Source: Blastococcus capsensis (GTDB taxonomy: Bacteria; Actinomycetota; Actinomycetes; Mycobacteriales; Geodermatophilaceae). Taken from it: a DNA stretch of 64,000 nt. Positions 28,918 to 40,938 of this stretch are shown here, one piece after another; within the stretch, counting starts at the first letter, position 1; each line of letters starts with the position of its first letter. A program made the translations under genes and the position numbers. The notes below the pieces were generated by a model. The model was not told where the DNA came from and made no database searches. It was given only the letters and a program-made list of their open reading frames with translations. The stretch lies in NCBI RefSeq assembly GCF_030165005.1, contig NZ_JASNNW010000006.1, forward strand, positions 124,001-188,000, in the 5' to 3' direction.

Positions 28918-30140
28918 GCGCGCGCCCCCTCGGGCGTGCCGGGGACGCCGGTGCGGACGCGGTGGCCGCCGTCCGGTCCGCTGTCGGGGCCTGGGCCGCC
29001 GCCCGGGCCGCCACCGTCCGCACCCGGGTCCGGGGGCGCGCCGGTCGCCGCGGCACCGGCCCGCTCGGCCGAGCGCAGGGTCAGCCGGCGGACGACCTCG
29101 TTGGCGACCACGACGGCGAGCACGATCGTGCCCTGGATGATCGTGACGACCGAGGCGGGGATGTCGGCGAACTGCAGCGGCAGGGCCGCCCGGTCGAGGA
29201 ACGCGAACAGCAGCGCGGCCAGGGCGACCCCCAGCACGTTGTTGCGGCCGAGCAGGGCCACCGCGATGCCCAGGAAGCCGAGGCCGGCGGTGAACTCGGT
29301 CCCGAAGGAGTGTGCGTCCCCCAGCAGGTCCGGCAGGCCGACCAGGCCGGCGACCGCGCCGGAGAGCAGCATGGTCGTGACGACCATCCGGCGGGCGTCG
29401 ACGCCGCTGGCGGTGGCGGCGGACGCCGACATGCCGGTCGCCCGCAGGTCGAAGCCGAACCGGGTCCGCTGGACGAGCACCGAGATCACGACGCCGATGA
29501 CGACCGCGACGACGAGGAACCCGAACAGCTCGGTGCGCGGCTCGGCCAGGCCGAAGGCGCCCAGCACCCCGTTCAGCCCCGGGAACCAGGCCGACTCGGG
29601 CAGCGGCGCCGTCGTGATGATCGACGCCCCCTCCGCACTGCCCCGCAGCGGGCCGGTGAGCAGGAAGGACGCCAACCCCAGCGCGATGAAGTTGAGCATG
29701 ATCGAGCTGATGACCTCGCTGACGCCGCGGGTCACCTTGAGCACACCGACGATGCCGGCCCAGAAGGCGCCGACCACCATCGCGACGACGATCACCAGCA
29801 GGACGTGCAGCGGGCCCGGAAGCACGACGGCGGCACCCACCGCGGCGCTGACGACGGTCGCCATCCGGTACTGGCCCTCGACGCCGATGTTGAACAGGCC
29901 CATCCGGAAGGCGATCGACACGGCCAGCCCGGCGAGGAACAGCGGGACGGCGCGGTTGAGGATCACCACGATCGACTGGACCTGCTGGGACGGCGCGTCG
30001 CCGAGGTCCACCATCACCTGCAACGCCCGCAGCGGGTCCTGGCCGATCAGCGCGATCACCAGGCCGGAGATGACCAGGGCCACGAGGACGGCGAGCACCG
30101 GGCCGAGCAGCGCCAGGCCGGTGCGGCGCAGGCGGTTCAT
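28914..30140 (-). CDS. Nucleoside/simple-sugar ABC importer, permease 1
   Basis: 408 aa. About nine membrane helices; the block FRMGLFNIGVEGQYRMA and VSEVISSIMLNFIAL are typical of the first permease of BmpA-linked importers (NupP/YufP group). The C-terminal 50 residues are a Gly/Pro/Asp-rich cytoplasmic tail (GADGGGPGGGPGPD) unusual for the family, probably low-complexity growth. ATG 30140 overlaps the ATPase stop (ATGA). Confidence 0.92.
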   Translation of the reverse strand: MNRLRRTGLALLGPVLAVLVALVISGLVIALIGQDPLRALQVMVDLGDAPSQQVQSIVVILNRAVPLFLAGLAVSIAFRMGLFNIGVEGQYRMATVVSAAVGAAVVLPGPLHVLLVIVVAMVVGAFWAGIVGVLKVTRGVSEVISSIMLNFIALGLASFLLTGPLRGSAEGASIITTAPLPESAWFPGLNGVLGAFGLAEPRTELFGFLVVAVVIGVVISVLVQRTRFGFDLRATGMSASAATASGVDARRMVVTTMLLSGAVAGLVGLPDLLGDAHSFGTEFTAGLGFLGIAVALLGRNNVLGVALAALLFAFLDRAALPLQFADIPASVVTIIQGTIVLAVVVANEVVRRLTLRSAERAGAAATGAPPDPGADGGGPGGGPGPDSGPDGGHRVRTGVPGTPEGARA

Positions 30141-31720
30141 GCCGCACCCGCCGCGGTCCGGGCGCCGGTCATGTACCCGCCCAGTTCCTCGGGGGTGACC
30201 TGGCGGGGGTCCACGGTGGCGACGAGGCGGCCACGGAGCATGACGTGCAGGGTGTCGGAGAGCCCGATCAGCTCGTCCAGGTCGGCGGAGATCAGCACGA
30301 TGCCCATCCCTTCGGCGCGCGCGTCCTTGAGCAGCTCCCAGATGACCGCCTGGGCTCCGACGTCGACGCCGCGGGTCGGGTGGGCGGCGACCAGCAACCG
30401 CGGGGCGGCGCTCATCTCCCGGCCGATGATCAGCTTCTGCTGGTTCCCACCGGAGAGCGCGACGGCGAGCGAGTCCGGCCCGGGGGCCCGGACGTCGTAC
30501 TCGCGCATGATCCGCGCCGTGTCGGTGCGGGCGCGGCCGCGGTCGATGAACGGTCCGCGGGCGGCCGGTGGCCGGGTCTGGTGCCCGAGGATCCGGTTCT
30601 CCCACAGCGGCGCGTCCAGCAGCATCCCCTGGCGGTGGCGATCCTCGGGGATGAAGCCCATGCCGGCCTCCCGGCGGGCCCGCGTGCTCCACCCGGTGAT
30701 GTCCGCCTCCCGCAGCCGGACGGCGCCGGACGCGAGCGGGCGCAGACCCATGACGGCGTCGACGAGTTCGGCCTGCCCGTTGCCCTCCACGCCCGCGATG
30801 CCGACCACCTCGCCCTCGCGGACGGTCAGGTCCACCGCGTCGACCAGCGGCCGGCCGGCCCCGGAGTCGACCGTGACCCCGGCCAACCGCAGGACCGGGA
30901 CCTGGCGCACGGTCGAGCTGCGCGTCTCGGGGGTGGGCAGCTCCGAGCCGACCATCATCTGGGCCAGCTCCTTCGCCGTGGTCGTCCGCGGATCGGCCTC
31001 GCCGACCGTCGTCCCGCGGCGGATCACGGTGATCGAGTCCGCCACCCGGCGGACCTCGTCGAGCTTGTGCGAGATGAAGATGACCGCCAGGCCCTCGCGC
31101 TTGAGCTCGGCGAGGTTGCCGAACAGCTCGTCGACCTCCTGGGGAACGAGGACGGCGGTCGGCTCGTCCAGGATCAGGGTGCGGGCCCCGCGGTAGAGGA
31201 CCTTGGCGATCTCGACCCGTTGCCGGTCACCGACGCCCAGGCCCTCGACCAGCACGTCGGGGTCCAGCCCCAGCCGGTAGCGCTCGGAGATCGCGGCGAT
31301 CCGCCGCCGGGCCTCCGCCCGGTCCAGCCGACCGCCCTTGGTCGGCTCGCTGCCGAGCACGACGTTCTCCAGCACCGTGAAGTTGTCGGCGAGCATGAAG
31401 TGCTGGTGCACCATGCCGATGCCGGCGGCGATGGCGTCCGCGGGGCTGCGGAAGTGGACCTCGCGCCCCTCGAGCAGGATCTGCCCCTCGTCCGGCCGGT
31501 GCATCCCGTAGAGAGTCTTCATCAGGGTGGACTTGCCGGCCCCGTTCTCGCCGACGATGGCGTGCACCTCCCCCCGGCGGACCCGGAGCTCGATGTCCTT
31601 GTTCGCCACGACGCCGGGGAAGCGCTTGGTGATCCTGCGCAGCTCCACCGCGAACGGGACGCCGCCGGCTGCTCCGTCCCCGACCGGCGGGGTACCGCCG
31701 ACCGCTCCTGCTGCGGCCAT
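30137..31720 (-). CDS. Nucleoside/simple-sugar ABC importer, two-domain ATPase
   Basis: 527 aa with two tandem ABC domains, the form used by sugar and nucleoside (BmpA-type) importers. First domain: Walker A GENGAGKST, Q-loop VHQHFML, Walker B LILDEPTAVL. Second domain: altered Walker A GVEGNGQAEL, signature LSGGNQQKL, and Walker B region AAHPTRGVD, the usual degenerate pattern. ATG 31720 has GAGAGGGG upstream. It is separated from bmpA by 274 bases that hold three very stable hairpins, so it may be expressed at lower level than the lipoprotein from the same promoter. Confidence 0.93.
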   Translation of the reverse strand: MAAAGAVGGTPPVGDGAAGGVPFAVELRRITKRFPGVVANKDIELRVRRGEVHAIVGENGAGKSTLMKTLYGMHRPDEGQILLEGREVHFRSPADAIAAGIGMVHQHFMLADNFTVLENVVLGSEPTKGGRLDRAEARRRIAAISERYRLGLDPDVLVEGLGVGDRQRVEIAKVLYRGARTLILDEPTAVLVPQEVDELFGNLAELKREGLAVIFISHKLDEVRRVADSITVIRRGTTVGEADPRTTTAKELAQMMVGSELPTPETRSSTVRQVPVLRLAGVTVDSGAGRPLVDAVDLTVREGEVVGIAGVEGNGQAELVDAVMGLRPLASGAVRLREADITGWSTRARREAGMGFIPEDRHRQGMLLDAPLWENRILGHQTRPPAARGPFIDRGRARTDTARIMREYDVRAPGPDSLAVALSGGNQQKLIIGREMSAAPRLLVAAHPTRGVDVGAQAVIWELLKDARAEGMGIVLISADLDELIGLSDTLHVMLRGRLVATVDPRQVTPEELGGYMTGARTAAGAA

Positions 31721-31773
31721 GGGGCCCCTCTCTCGCGGTCGGCCGCGGATGGCGGCGCACGTCCACTCGTCTG

Positions 31774-31804
31774 CCCGGCGGGGCGGGATCCCCGCCCCGC
31801 CGGG
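31774..31804 (-). terminator. Intercistronic hairpin I, bmpA to importer ATPase
   Basis: Perfect 14-bp arms CCCGGCGGGGCGGG and CCCGCCCCGCCGGG around ATC. No U-tract follows; could be a read-through attenuator or RNA-stabilising structure. Confidence 0.7.
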
Positions 31805-31906
31805 TCCTACCGGGTGCGGCCTTCGGCGCACCCGGGCACGGGCATGATGCCGCACCGCCTCGCCGTCGGTCGGGCCGCCCCGGGTGGGCCGGCGGCCACG
31901 ATGACG

Positions 31907-31942
31907 ACGGCGGGCCCGAGCGCATGCGCCCGGGCCCGCCGT
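31907..31942 (-). terminator. Intercistronic hairpin II
   Basis: Arms ACGGCGGGCCCG (31907-31918) and CGGGCCCGCCGT (31931-31942), perfect 12 bp; the loop itself is palindromic (GCGCATGCGC). Confidence 0.7.
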
Positions 31943-31958
31943 GGATCGAACCGAGGGA

Positions 31959-31987
31959 CGCGGGCCCGCCCCGGGGGCGGGCCCGCG
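31959..31987 (-). terminator. Intercistronic hairpin III, directly after bmpA stop
   Basis: Arms CGCGGGCCCGCC (31959-31970) and GGCGGGCCCGCG (31976-31987) with a five-base loop, beginning seven bases beyond the bmpA stop. Likely protects or terminates the lipoprotein message. Confidence 0.75.
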
Positions 31988-31994
31988 CTCCGGG

Positions 31995-33044
31995 TCACGG
32001 TGTGCTCGGGACCTCGATCTCGCCGTCGATGATCTGCTGGCGGTACTCCTCGATCTGGCCCTGGATGTCGTCGATCTGGCCGCCGGAGGTGGCCAGGCCG
32101 ACGCCGTCGCTCGCCAGGTCGTTGGTGATGTCGACGCCACCCTGGACGTTGCCCTCGGAGTAGTCGGTGATGAACGCCTCCACGGCGTTGTCGACCCGCT
32201 TGAGCATCGAGGTCATGATCACGGCCTGGAGCTCCGGGTCGTCGACCGTCTGGTACTGGTCGGAGTCGACGCCGATCGCGCGGTTGCCGGTCTCGGCCGC
32301 CGCCTGGAAGACACCGGTGCCCGAGCCGCCTGCCGCGTGGTAGACGATGTCGGCGCCGGCGTCGTACATGCTGCGGGCCAGGATCTGCCCGCGCGCCGGG
32401 TCGCCGAAGCCGGAGAAGTCACCGGCCGGCGAGATGTACTCGACGTCGACCTGGATGTCGGGGTTGACCGCTTTGGCGCCGGCCACGTACCCCGCCTCGA
32501 ACTTCTGGATCAGCGGCATCTCGACGCCACCGATGAAACCGATGTGGTCGGTCTCGCTCTTCAGCGCCGCAGCAGCGCCGGCGAGGAAGGACCCCTGCTC
32601 CTCGGCGAACAGCAGACCGGTCACGTTCTCGACCCCGAGCTCGGCGACCGACGAGTCGACGATCGCGAAGGTGGTGTCGGGGAACTCCTCGGCGACCTCG
32701 GCGATCGACTCGCCGTACGCGAAGCCGACGGCGATGACCGGGTCGAAGCCCTCCTGGGCCAGGTTGGCCAGGCCCTCGACGCGGTCGGAGCCGTCCTCGT
32801 TCGGGCTGAACTCCTGGACGTCACCGCCGAGCGCCTCGACGGCGGCCTCCGCGCCGGCGTAGGCCGAGTCGTTGAACGACTGGTCGCCGCGGCCACCCAC
32901 GTCGTACGCGAGGCCGACCTGGAGGTCCTCCGCGGTCGCGCCGGTGTTCCCGCCCGCCTCGGGCTCCTCGTCGCTCGCGCAGGCCGCCAGGGCCAGGCTG
33001 CCGGCCAGCAGCAGCGCCACGCCGCGCGCGCTGGCCTTCGTCAT
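31995..33044 (-). CDS. bmpA: BmpA-family nucleoside-binding lipoprotein (ABC importer)
   Basis: 349 aa. N-terminal lipoprotein signal with hydrophobic core and lipobox LALAAC (Cys about 22), then a periplasmic-binding fold of the BMP/Med family: AYDVGGRGDQSFND, GFAYGESIAEVA, GFIGGVEMPLI, VYHAAGGSGTGVFQAA and a late IGVDSDQYQTV, which matches nucleoside-binding members such as PnrA/BmpA. ATG 33044 is chosen; a TTG 15 bases upstream with AAGGAG would add MRGAR and is also possible. First gene of the importer-cdd-deoA operon, with strong hairpins directly downstream. Confidence 0.93.
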   Translation of the reverse strand: MTKASARGVALLLAGSLALAACASDEEPEAGGNTGATAEDLQVGLAYDVGGRGDQSFNDSAYAGAEAAVEALGGDVQEFSPNEDGSDRVEGLANLAQEGFDPVIAVGFAYGESIAEVAEEFPDTTFAIVDSSVAELGVENVTGLLFAEEQGSFLAGAAAALKSETDHIGFIGGVEMPLIQKFEAGYVAGAKAVNPDIQVDVEYISPAGDFSGFGDPARGQILARSMYDAGADIVYHAAGGSGTGVFQAAAETGNRAIGVDSDQYQTVDDPELQAVIMTSMLKRVDNAVEAFITDYSEGNVQGGVDITNDLASDGVGLATSGGQIDDIQGQIEEYRQQIIDGEIEVPSTP

Positions 33045-33171
33045 CCGCGCTCCGCGCAAGACGATCTCCTTCGCTGGGGGGAGGCGCCCGCCGCACGGCG
33101 GCGTCTCCCGGGGGTGTGGATGTGCACGTGTCCGGCGGCCCGCGTGCGGCGGGTCGTGCGTCACGCCCCGG

Positions 33172-33177
33172 ACGCTA
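33172..33177 (-). promoter_or_regulatory. Candidate -10 box for the bmpA operon
   Basis: Minus-strand TAGCGT in the context GATTAGCGTC, giving a leader of about 120 bases; no convincing -35 is visible. Confidence 0.35.
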
Positions 33178-33293
33178 ATCGCGCCGACGGAGGGGGCTGC
33201 CACCCTCGGCACGGACTGAGACCCGATCGTTGCGAAGGCTCATTCGTTCGGGCACTGCGCCTCCCGGACGCCGTGGCGCACGTCACCTGCGCA

Positions 33294-33299
33294 TAGCCT
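33294..33299 (+). promoter_or_regulatory. -10 box for leaderless DD-carboxypeptidase gene
   Basis: TAGCCT ends six bases before the ATG at 33306, with no SD between. Confidence 0.55.
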
Positions 33300-33305
33300 C
33301 CGGAC

Positions 33306-34619
33306 ATGGGACGACGGTGGCGGGCGGCGGCAGCGGCCGCCCTGGTCGCCCTGCTGGCGCCCGTCGGTGCGGCGCAGGCCGGGCCGGCCCGCGAGACCAC
33401 GGCTCCGTCCTCGTGGCCCGCCGTCGACCACGCCGCCCCGACCCCGACCGCGCCCCGCACCGGGTTACCGCCGCGGGGCAGCGCGCCCGACGGCGGCACC
33501 GTGGGCGGTGACCGGCTGCGCACCCGTGGGGTGGTGGTGGCCGCCGGCGCTCCCCCGTTGCCCGCCGGCATCGCGGCGTCCGGCTGGCTGGTCGCCGACG
33601 CAGGCACCGGGGCGGTGCTGGGTGCGCGGGATCCGCACGGCCGCTACTACCCCGCGAGCACGCTGAAGACGCTGACCTTCCTGACCCTGGCCCACCGGCT
33701 GGACCCGGCCGAGGTCGTGGTGGGCACGGTGGCCGACGAACAGGTGGAGGGCAGCCGGGTCGGGCTGGTCGCCGGCGGGCGGTACCCGGTGTCGCTGCTG
33801 TTCACCGCGCTGGTGCTGCAGTCGGGCAACGACGCGGCGAACGCGCTGGCCCGCGCAGCCGGCGGCGAGGCCGCCACCCTTGCCGCGATGAACCGGACCG
33901 CCCGGGACCTCGGTGCCTTCGACACCGTCGCCGGCACCTCGTCGGGCCTCGACGTCGTCGGGCAGTCCTCCTCCGCCTACGACCTGGCGCTGTTCTTCCG
34001 CGCCCTCCTGGAAGATCCCGCCACCGCCGCCGTGCTGCGTGTCCCGACCGCCGACATGCCGGCGGTCGAGGGCCGGTTCCCCGGCTTCCAGATCCAGAAC
34101 CAGAACCCGCTGCTCGGCACCTATCCGGGCAACCTGGGCGCCAAGACCGGGTTCACCGACGCCGCCCGGCACACGTTCGTCACCGCGGCCGAGCGCGACG
34201 GCCGGCGGCTGGTGGTCAGCGTGCTGGACACCGAGAGCGTGCCGCTGCGGGCGGCCGACCAGGCCGCACTGCTGCTCGACTGGGGCTTCGCCGTCCCGGC
34301 CGGCACCGCTGGGGTCGGTCGGCTCGTCCGCCCCGCCGACCTCGTGGCGACGCCGACGCCGGCTCCGATGGCGGCTCCGACGGCACCCGCGGTGGACACC
34401 TCGCCGGTCTCCCGGCCGGACCCGTCCCCGGCCACCGCACCCGTCGCGGAGGACTCCCTGCCCTGGATCGCGGTGGCCCTGACCGTCGCGGCGATCGGCG
34501 GGGTCGCTGCGGTCAGCGTGCGGACGTCCGGTCGCCGTCGGGGGCGTCGGTCCTCGTCGGCCCCGCTGCCGGGGCGGCGTCCGCCACCGCCGGGAGGCTG
34601 GCCGTCCAGGCCGCGGTGA
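33306..34619 (+). CDS. D-alanyl-D-alanine carboxypeptidase, S11 family (DacB-like)
   Basis: 437 aa. Signal peptide (residues 1-25, ending AQA), a Pro/Thr-rich linker, then the penicillin-binding catalytic domain with SxxK as ASTLK (Ser about 117), SGN (about 178-180) and KTG (about 280-282). A C-terminal membrane helix (about 385-405) is followed by a basic Arg/Pro tail, so the enzyme is membrane-anchored on the outside and trims peptidoglycan pentapeptides. The final 107 bases overlap the 3' end of the convergent YihY-family gene; the Arg/Pro-rich tail is what lies in the overlap. Confidence 0.92.
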   Translation: MGRRWRAAAAAALVALLAPVGAAQAGPARETTAPSSWPAVDHAAPTPTAPRTGLPPRGSAPDGGTVGGDRLRTRGVVVAAGAPPLPAGIAASGWLVADAGTGAVLGARDPHGRYYPASTLKTLTFLTLAHRLDPAEVVVGTVADEQVEGSRVGLVAGGRYPVSLLFTALVLQSGNDAANALARAAGGEAATLAAMNRTARDLGAFDTVAGTSSGLDVVGQSSSAYDLALFFRALLEDPATAAVLRVPTADMPAVEGRFPGFQIQNQNPLLGTYPGNLGAKTGFTDAARHTFVTAAERDGRRLVVSVLDTESVPLRAADQAALLLDWGFAVPAGTAGVGRLVRPADLVATPTPAPMAAPTAPAVDTSPVSRPDPSPATAPVAEDSLPWIAVALTVAAIGGVAAVSVRTSGRRRGRRSSSAPLPGRRPPPPGGWPSRPR

Positions 34620-35502
34620 AGAACGCGAACCGGAAGACGATGTTGATCCAGACCAGGATCCCGACCGCGCCGCCGAAGGCCGACGCGGTCACGCTGCCGG
34701 AGATGACCGACAGGTAGAGGTTGCCGATCAGCTTCAGCGCCTCGAACCCGGCGGCACCGAACAGCGCCCCCGGCAGCAGCCGGCGCAGGGGGTGCCTGGT
34801 CGAGGGCACCACCTTCAGCAGCCACAGGAAGACGACGGTGTCGCCGGCGAAGGCCAGTGCGAGGCTGATGACCGCGGTCAGGATGAACAGACCCGGCGCG
34901 TCCTGGAGGCCGAGCACCTCGAGCAGCCAGCCGGTGGCCCAGGTGGCCACCCCGGTCAGCCCCAAGCTGAGGATCCCGAGAGCGCCCAGCAGGATGAGCG
35001 CCAGGATGTCCTGGACGTTGTCGCGCAGGAACTCCGGTTCCTCCGGGTGCCCCTTCCAGATGCGCTCCATGCCGATGCGCAGCTTGTCCATGGCGCGCAG
35101 GCCCGCGTAGAGGAAGCCGACCAGGCCGATGAGCCCGACCACGCCGGCGGAGCCGACGGCGGCCTGGAGGTTGGTGACGATCTCCTGGCCGGTGGAGCCG
35201 GGGAAGGTGTCGCGGATGGCGCCGTACAGCTCCCGCTGGAGCAGCTCGTTGCCCGAGAGCACCAGCCCGATGATCGAGGCGATCAGCATCAGCACCGGGA
35301 AGAGCCCCAGGAACGCGAAGTAGGTGACGCCGGCGGCCATCAGGTCGCCCTGCGTCCGCTGGTACCGGCCACCGGCGCGGGCGAGGTGGTCCAGCCACGG
35401 GGAACGCCGGCGGGCGGCCTCGCCGGTGGACTCGATGCGGTCCCACATCCGGGCGGGCCAGGCCTTGCGGGCCGGGTCGTCACCGGTGCGGGAGGAACTC
35501 AC
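34513..35502 (-). CDS. YihY/virulence factor BrkB-family membrane protein
   Basis: 329 aa. Six hydrophobic helices in the YihY/BrkB arrangement, with the hallmark GVTYFAFLGLFPVLMLI (about 55-71), GFLYAGLRAMDKLR and a late GAVGILVWINIVFRFAFF. Family function is uncertain (once called RNase BN; probably a transporter). GTG 35502 is the first plausible start after a B12-independent, repeat-rich upstream region; SD is weak. It converges on and overlaps the carboxypeptidase gene by 107 bases. The C-terminal 25 residues are a soluble Ala/Pro/Asp tail. Confidence 0.85.
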   Translation of the reverse strand: MSSSRTGDDPARKAWPARMWDRIESTGEAARRRSPWLDHLARAGGRYQRTQGDLMAAGVTYFAFLGLFPVLMLIASIIGLVLSGNELLQRELYGAIRDTFPGSTGQEIVTNLQAAVGSAGVVGLIGLVGFLYAGLRAMDKLRIGMERIWKGHPEEPEFLRDNVQDILALILLGALGILSLGLTGVATWATGWLLEVLGLQDAPGLFILTAVISLALAFAGDTVVFLWLLKVVPSTRHPLRRLLPGALFGAAGFEALKLIGNLYLSVISGSVTASAFGGAVGILVWINIVFRFAFFTAAWTASLPAVADAAPAAGPTRTDAPDGDRTSAR

Positions 35503-35547
35503 CGCCCGAGTCTCGGCGATCGGCTTCCGCGCCGCGCCCCGGCGGCC

Positions 35548-35601
35548 GCTTGCGGGGTCCCGCCGCAAGCCTGCGAGCGGCGGGGGGCGAGGGATCCTTC
35601 T

Positions 35602-35606
<5 letters not shown>
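35548..35606. terminator. C-family hairpin, degenerate copy 3
   Basis: GCTTGCGG/CCGCAAGC stem (35548-35570) followed by CCTGCGAGCGGCGGG and GGGATCCTTCTTCA, the last matching the ends of C copies 1, 2 and 8. It abuts the stop of the 2'-5' RNA ligase-like gene. Confidence 0.5.
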
Positions 35607-39369
<3,763 letters not shown>

Positions 39370-39371
39370 AA

Positions 39372-39428
39372 GGACCCCTCTGCCCCCCCACCGCTCGCAG
39401 GCTCGCGTCGGGACCCTGCAGAGGGGCC
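39372..39428. terminator. C-family intergenic hairpin, copy 4
   Basis: Arms GGACCCCTCTGC (39372-39383) and GCAGAGGGGCC (39418-39428); apical CTCGCAGGCTCG. Sits exactly between the convergent stops of galE and the CBS/CorC gene, so it can serve both strands. Confidence 0.75.
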
Positions 39429-39433
39429 GACCG

Positions 39434-40762
39434 TCAGCCGGCGGAGGCCTCGCTGCGGTCCTCCTCGTCGGGCGCCGGCGCCGGCGGCGGGCTGACCACC
39501 AGCCGGGCGATCCGCCGTCCGTCGAGCTCGAGGACCGTGATCGTCCGGCCTTCGAGCTCGACGCTGTCGCCGACCTGGGGTAGCCGGCCGAGCACCGCGA
39601 GCACGTAGCCGGCCGCCGTCTCGTACGGCCCCTCGGGCAGCTGGAGGCCGGTGGACTCGGCGAAGTCGTCCAGGTTGAGCAGGCCGTCGACCTCGCGGGG
39701 CGCGTCAGGTGACTGCTTCGCCTCCGGGGTGACCTCCTCGTCGTACTCGTCGTAGATCTCCCCGATGACCTCCTCGATCAGGTCCTCCAGGGTGACGATC
39801 CCGTCGGTGCCGCCGTACTCGTCGACGACGATCGCCAGGTGCTGGTTCTCCCGGCGCATCTCGCTGAGCACGGTCAGGACGCCGGCGGTACCCGGCAGCC
39901 GGGTGACGTCGCGGGCGAGGTCGCCGACGGTGGCGGCGCGGCCGGCCGGATGGTTGGGCAGGAAGAGGTCGCGCACGTGGACGAAGCCGGTGACGTCGTC
40001 CTGGTCCCGCCCGACGACCGGGAACCGTGACCAGTTCGACTCGGCGACGAGCCTGGCCGCGCGGCTGGCGGTCATGGACGCATCGAGGAACTGCACCTCG
40101 GTGCGCGGGGTCATGACCTCGCGCACCTCGCGCTCGCCGGCCCGGAAGACCTCGTCGATCAGCCGGCGCTCGTCGCTGCTGAGCGACTCGTGCGCCGCCA
40201 CGAGGTCGCGCAGCTCCTCCTGGCTGATGGACTCGCCGCTGATCTTCGGGTCGCCGCCCAGGAGCCGGACCAGGACGTTGGTCGACTTCGACAGCAGCCA
40301 GATCACCGGCCGGGAGAGCTTGGCCAGCAGGTTCAGGGGGGCCGCGACGAGGAGCGCGAATCCCTCCGCGCGCTGCAGCGCCAGCCGCTTGGGGGTCAGC
40401 TCGCCGACCACGAGCGACAGGTAGCTGATCGCGATGGTGACCAGGACGAGGGCCAGTGTCCCGGCCAGCCCCTCACCGATGCCGCGGCTCACCAGCCAGT
40501 CGGCGAACGGCTGGGACAGCGTGCTGGCACCGAAAGCTGCGGAGAAGAACCCGGCGAAGGTCACACCGACCTGGACCGCCGCGAGGAACCGGTTGGGGTC
40601 GCTGAGCAGCTTCTGCACGGCCTGGCCGCGGCGGCCCTGCTCGGCCAGGGAGCGCACCTGCCCCTCGCGGAGGGAGACGAGCGCGATCTCGGCGCCGGAG
40701 AACACGCCGCCGATCAGGACGAAGACGATGACCATGACGATGCTGAGCCAGACGTCGCTCAC
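39434..40762 (-). CDS. Hemolysin-family protein: CNNM (DUF21) + CBS pair + CorC/HlyC domain
   Basis: 442 aa. Four hydrophobic segments in the first 160 residues (CNNM/DUF21 domain, with SGAEIALVSLRE and VVGELTPKRLAL), two CBS domains (about 205-325, including VMTPRTEVQFLD and IVVDEYGGTDGIVTLEDLIEE) and a C-terminal CorC/HlyC domain ending before a Pro/Glu tail. The family is linked to Mg2+/Co2+ efflux or resistance rather than haemolysis. GTG 40762, with GAGGAG ten bases upstream. Confidence 0.9.
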   Translation of the reverse strand: MSDVWLSIVMVIVFVLIGGVFSGAEIALVSLREGQVRSLAEQGRRGQAVQKLLSDPNRFLAAVQVGVTFAGFFSAAFGASTLSQPFADWLVSRGIGEGLAGTLALVLVTIAISYLSLVVGELTPKRLALQRAEGFALLVAAPLNLLAKLSRPVIWLLSKSTNVLVRLLGGDPKISGESISQEELRDLVAAHESLSSDERRLIDEVFRAGEREVREVMTPRTEVQFLDASMTASRAARLVAESNWSRFPVVGRDQDDVTGFVHVRDLFLPNHPAGRAATVGDLARDVTRLPGTAGVLTVLSEMRRENQHLAIVVDEYGGTDGIVTLEDLIEEVIGEIYDEYDEEVTPEAKQSPDAPREVDGLLNLDDFAESTGLQLPEGPYETAAGYVLAVLGRLPQVGDSVELEGRTITVLELDGRRIARLVVSPPPAPAPDEEDRSEASAG

Positions 40763-40938
40763 CGGCGGCGTGCTCCTCGGGGTTGGTGGTGCGGGCGGAC
40801 GTGCCCATGGTGCCGGTCCTTGCTGGCCGACGGAGTCGCGGGCACAACCGGAGCCCCCGGTTCGACCGGTGAGCCCGCCCACTGCGCGGGACTACCGCTG
40901 CGGACACAGCACGGTTAGTCTCCAGTCGATAACGGATC

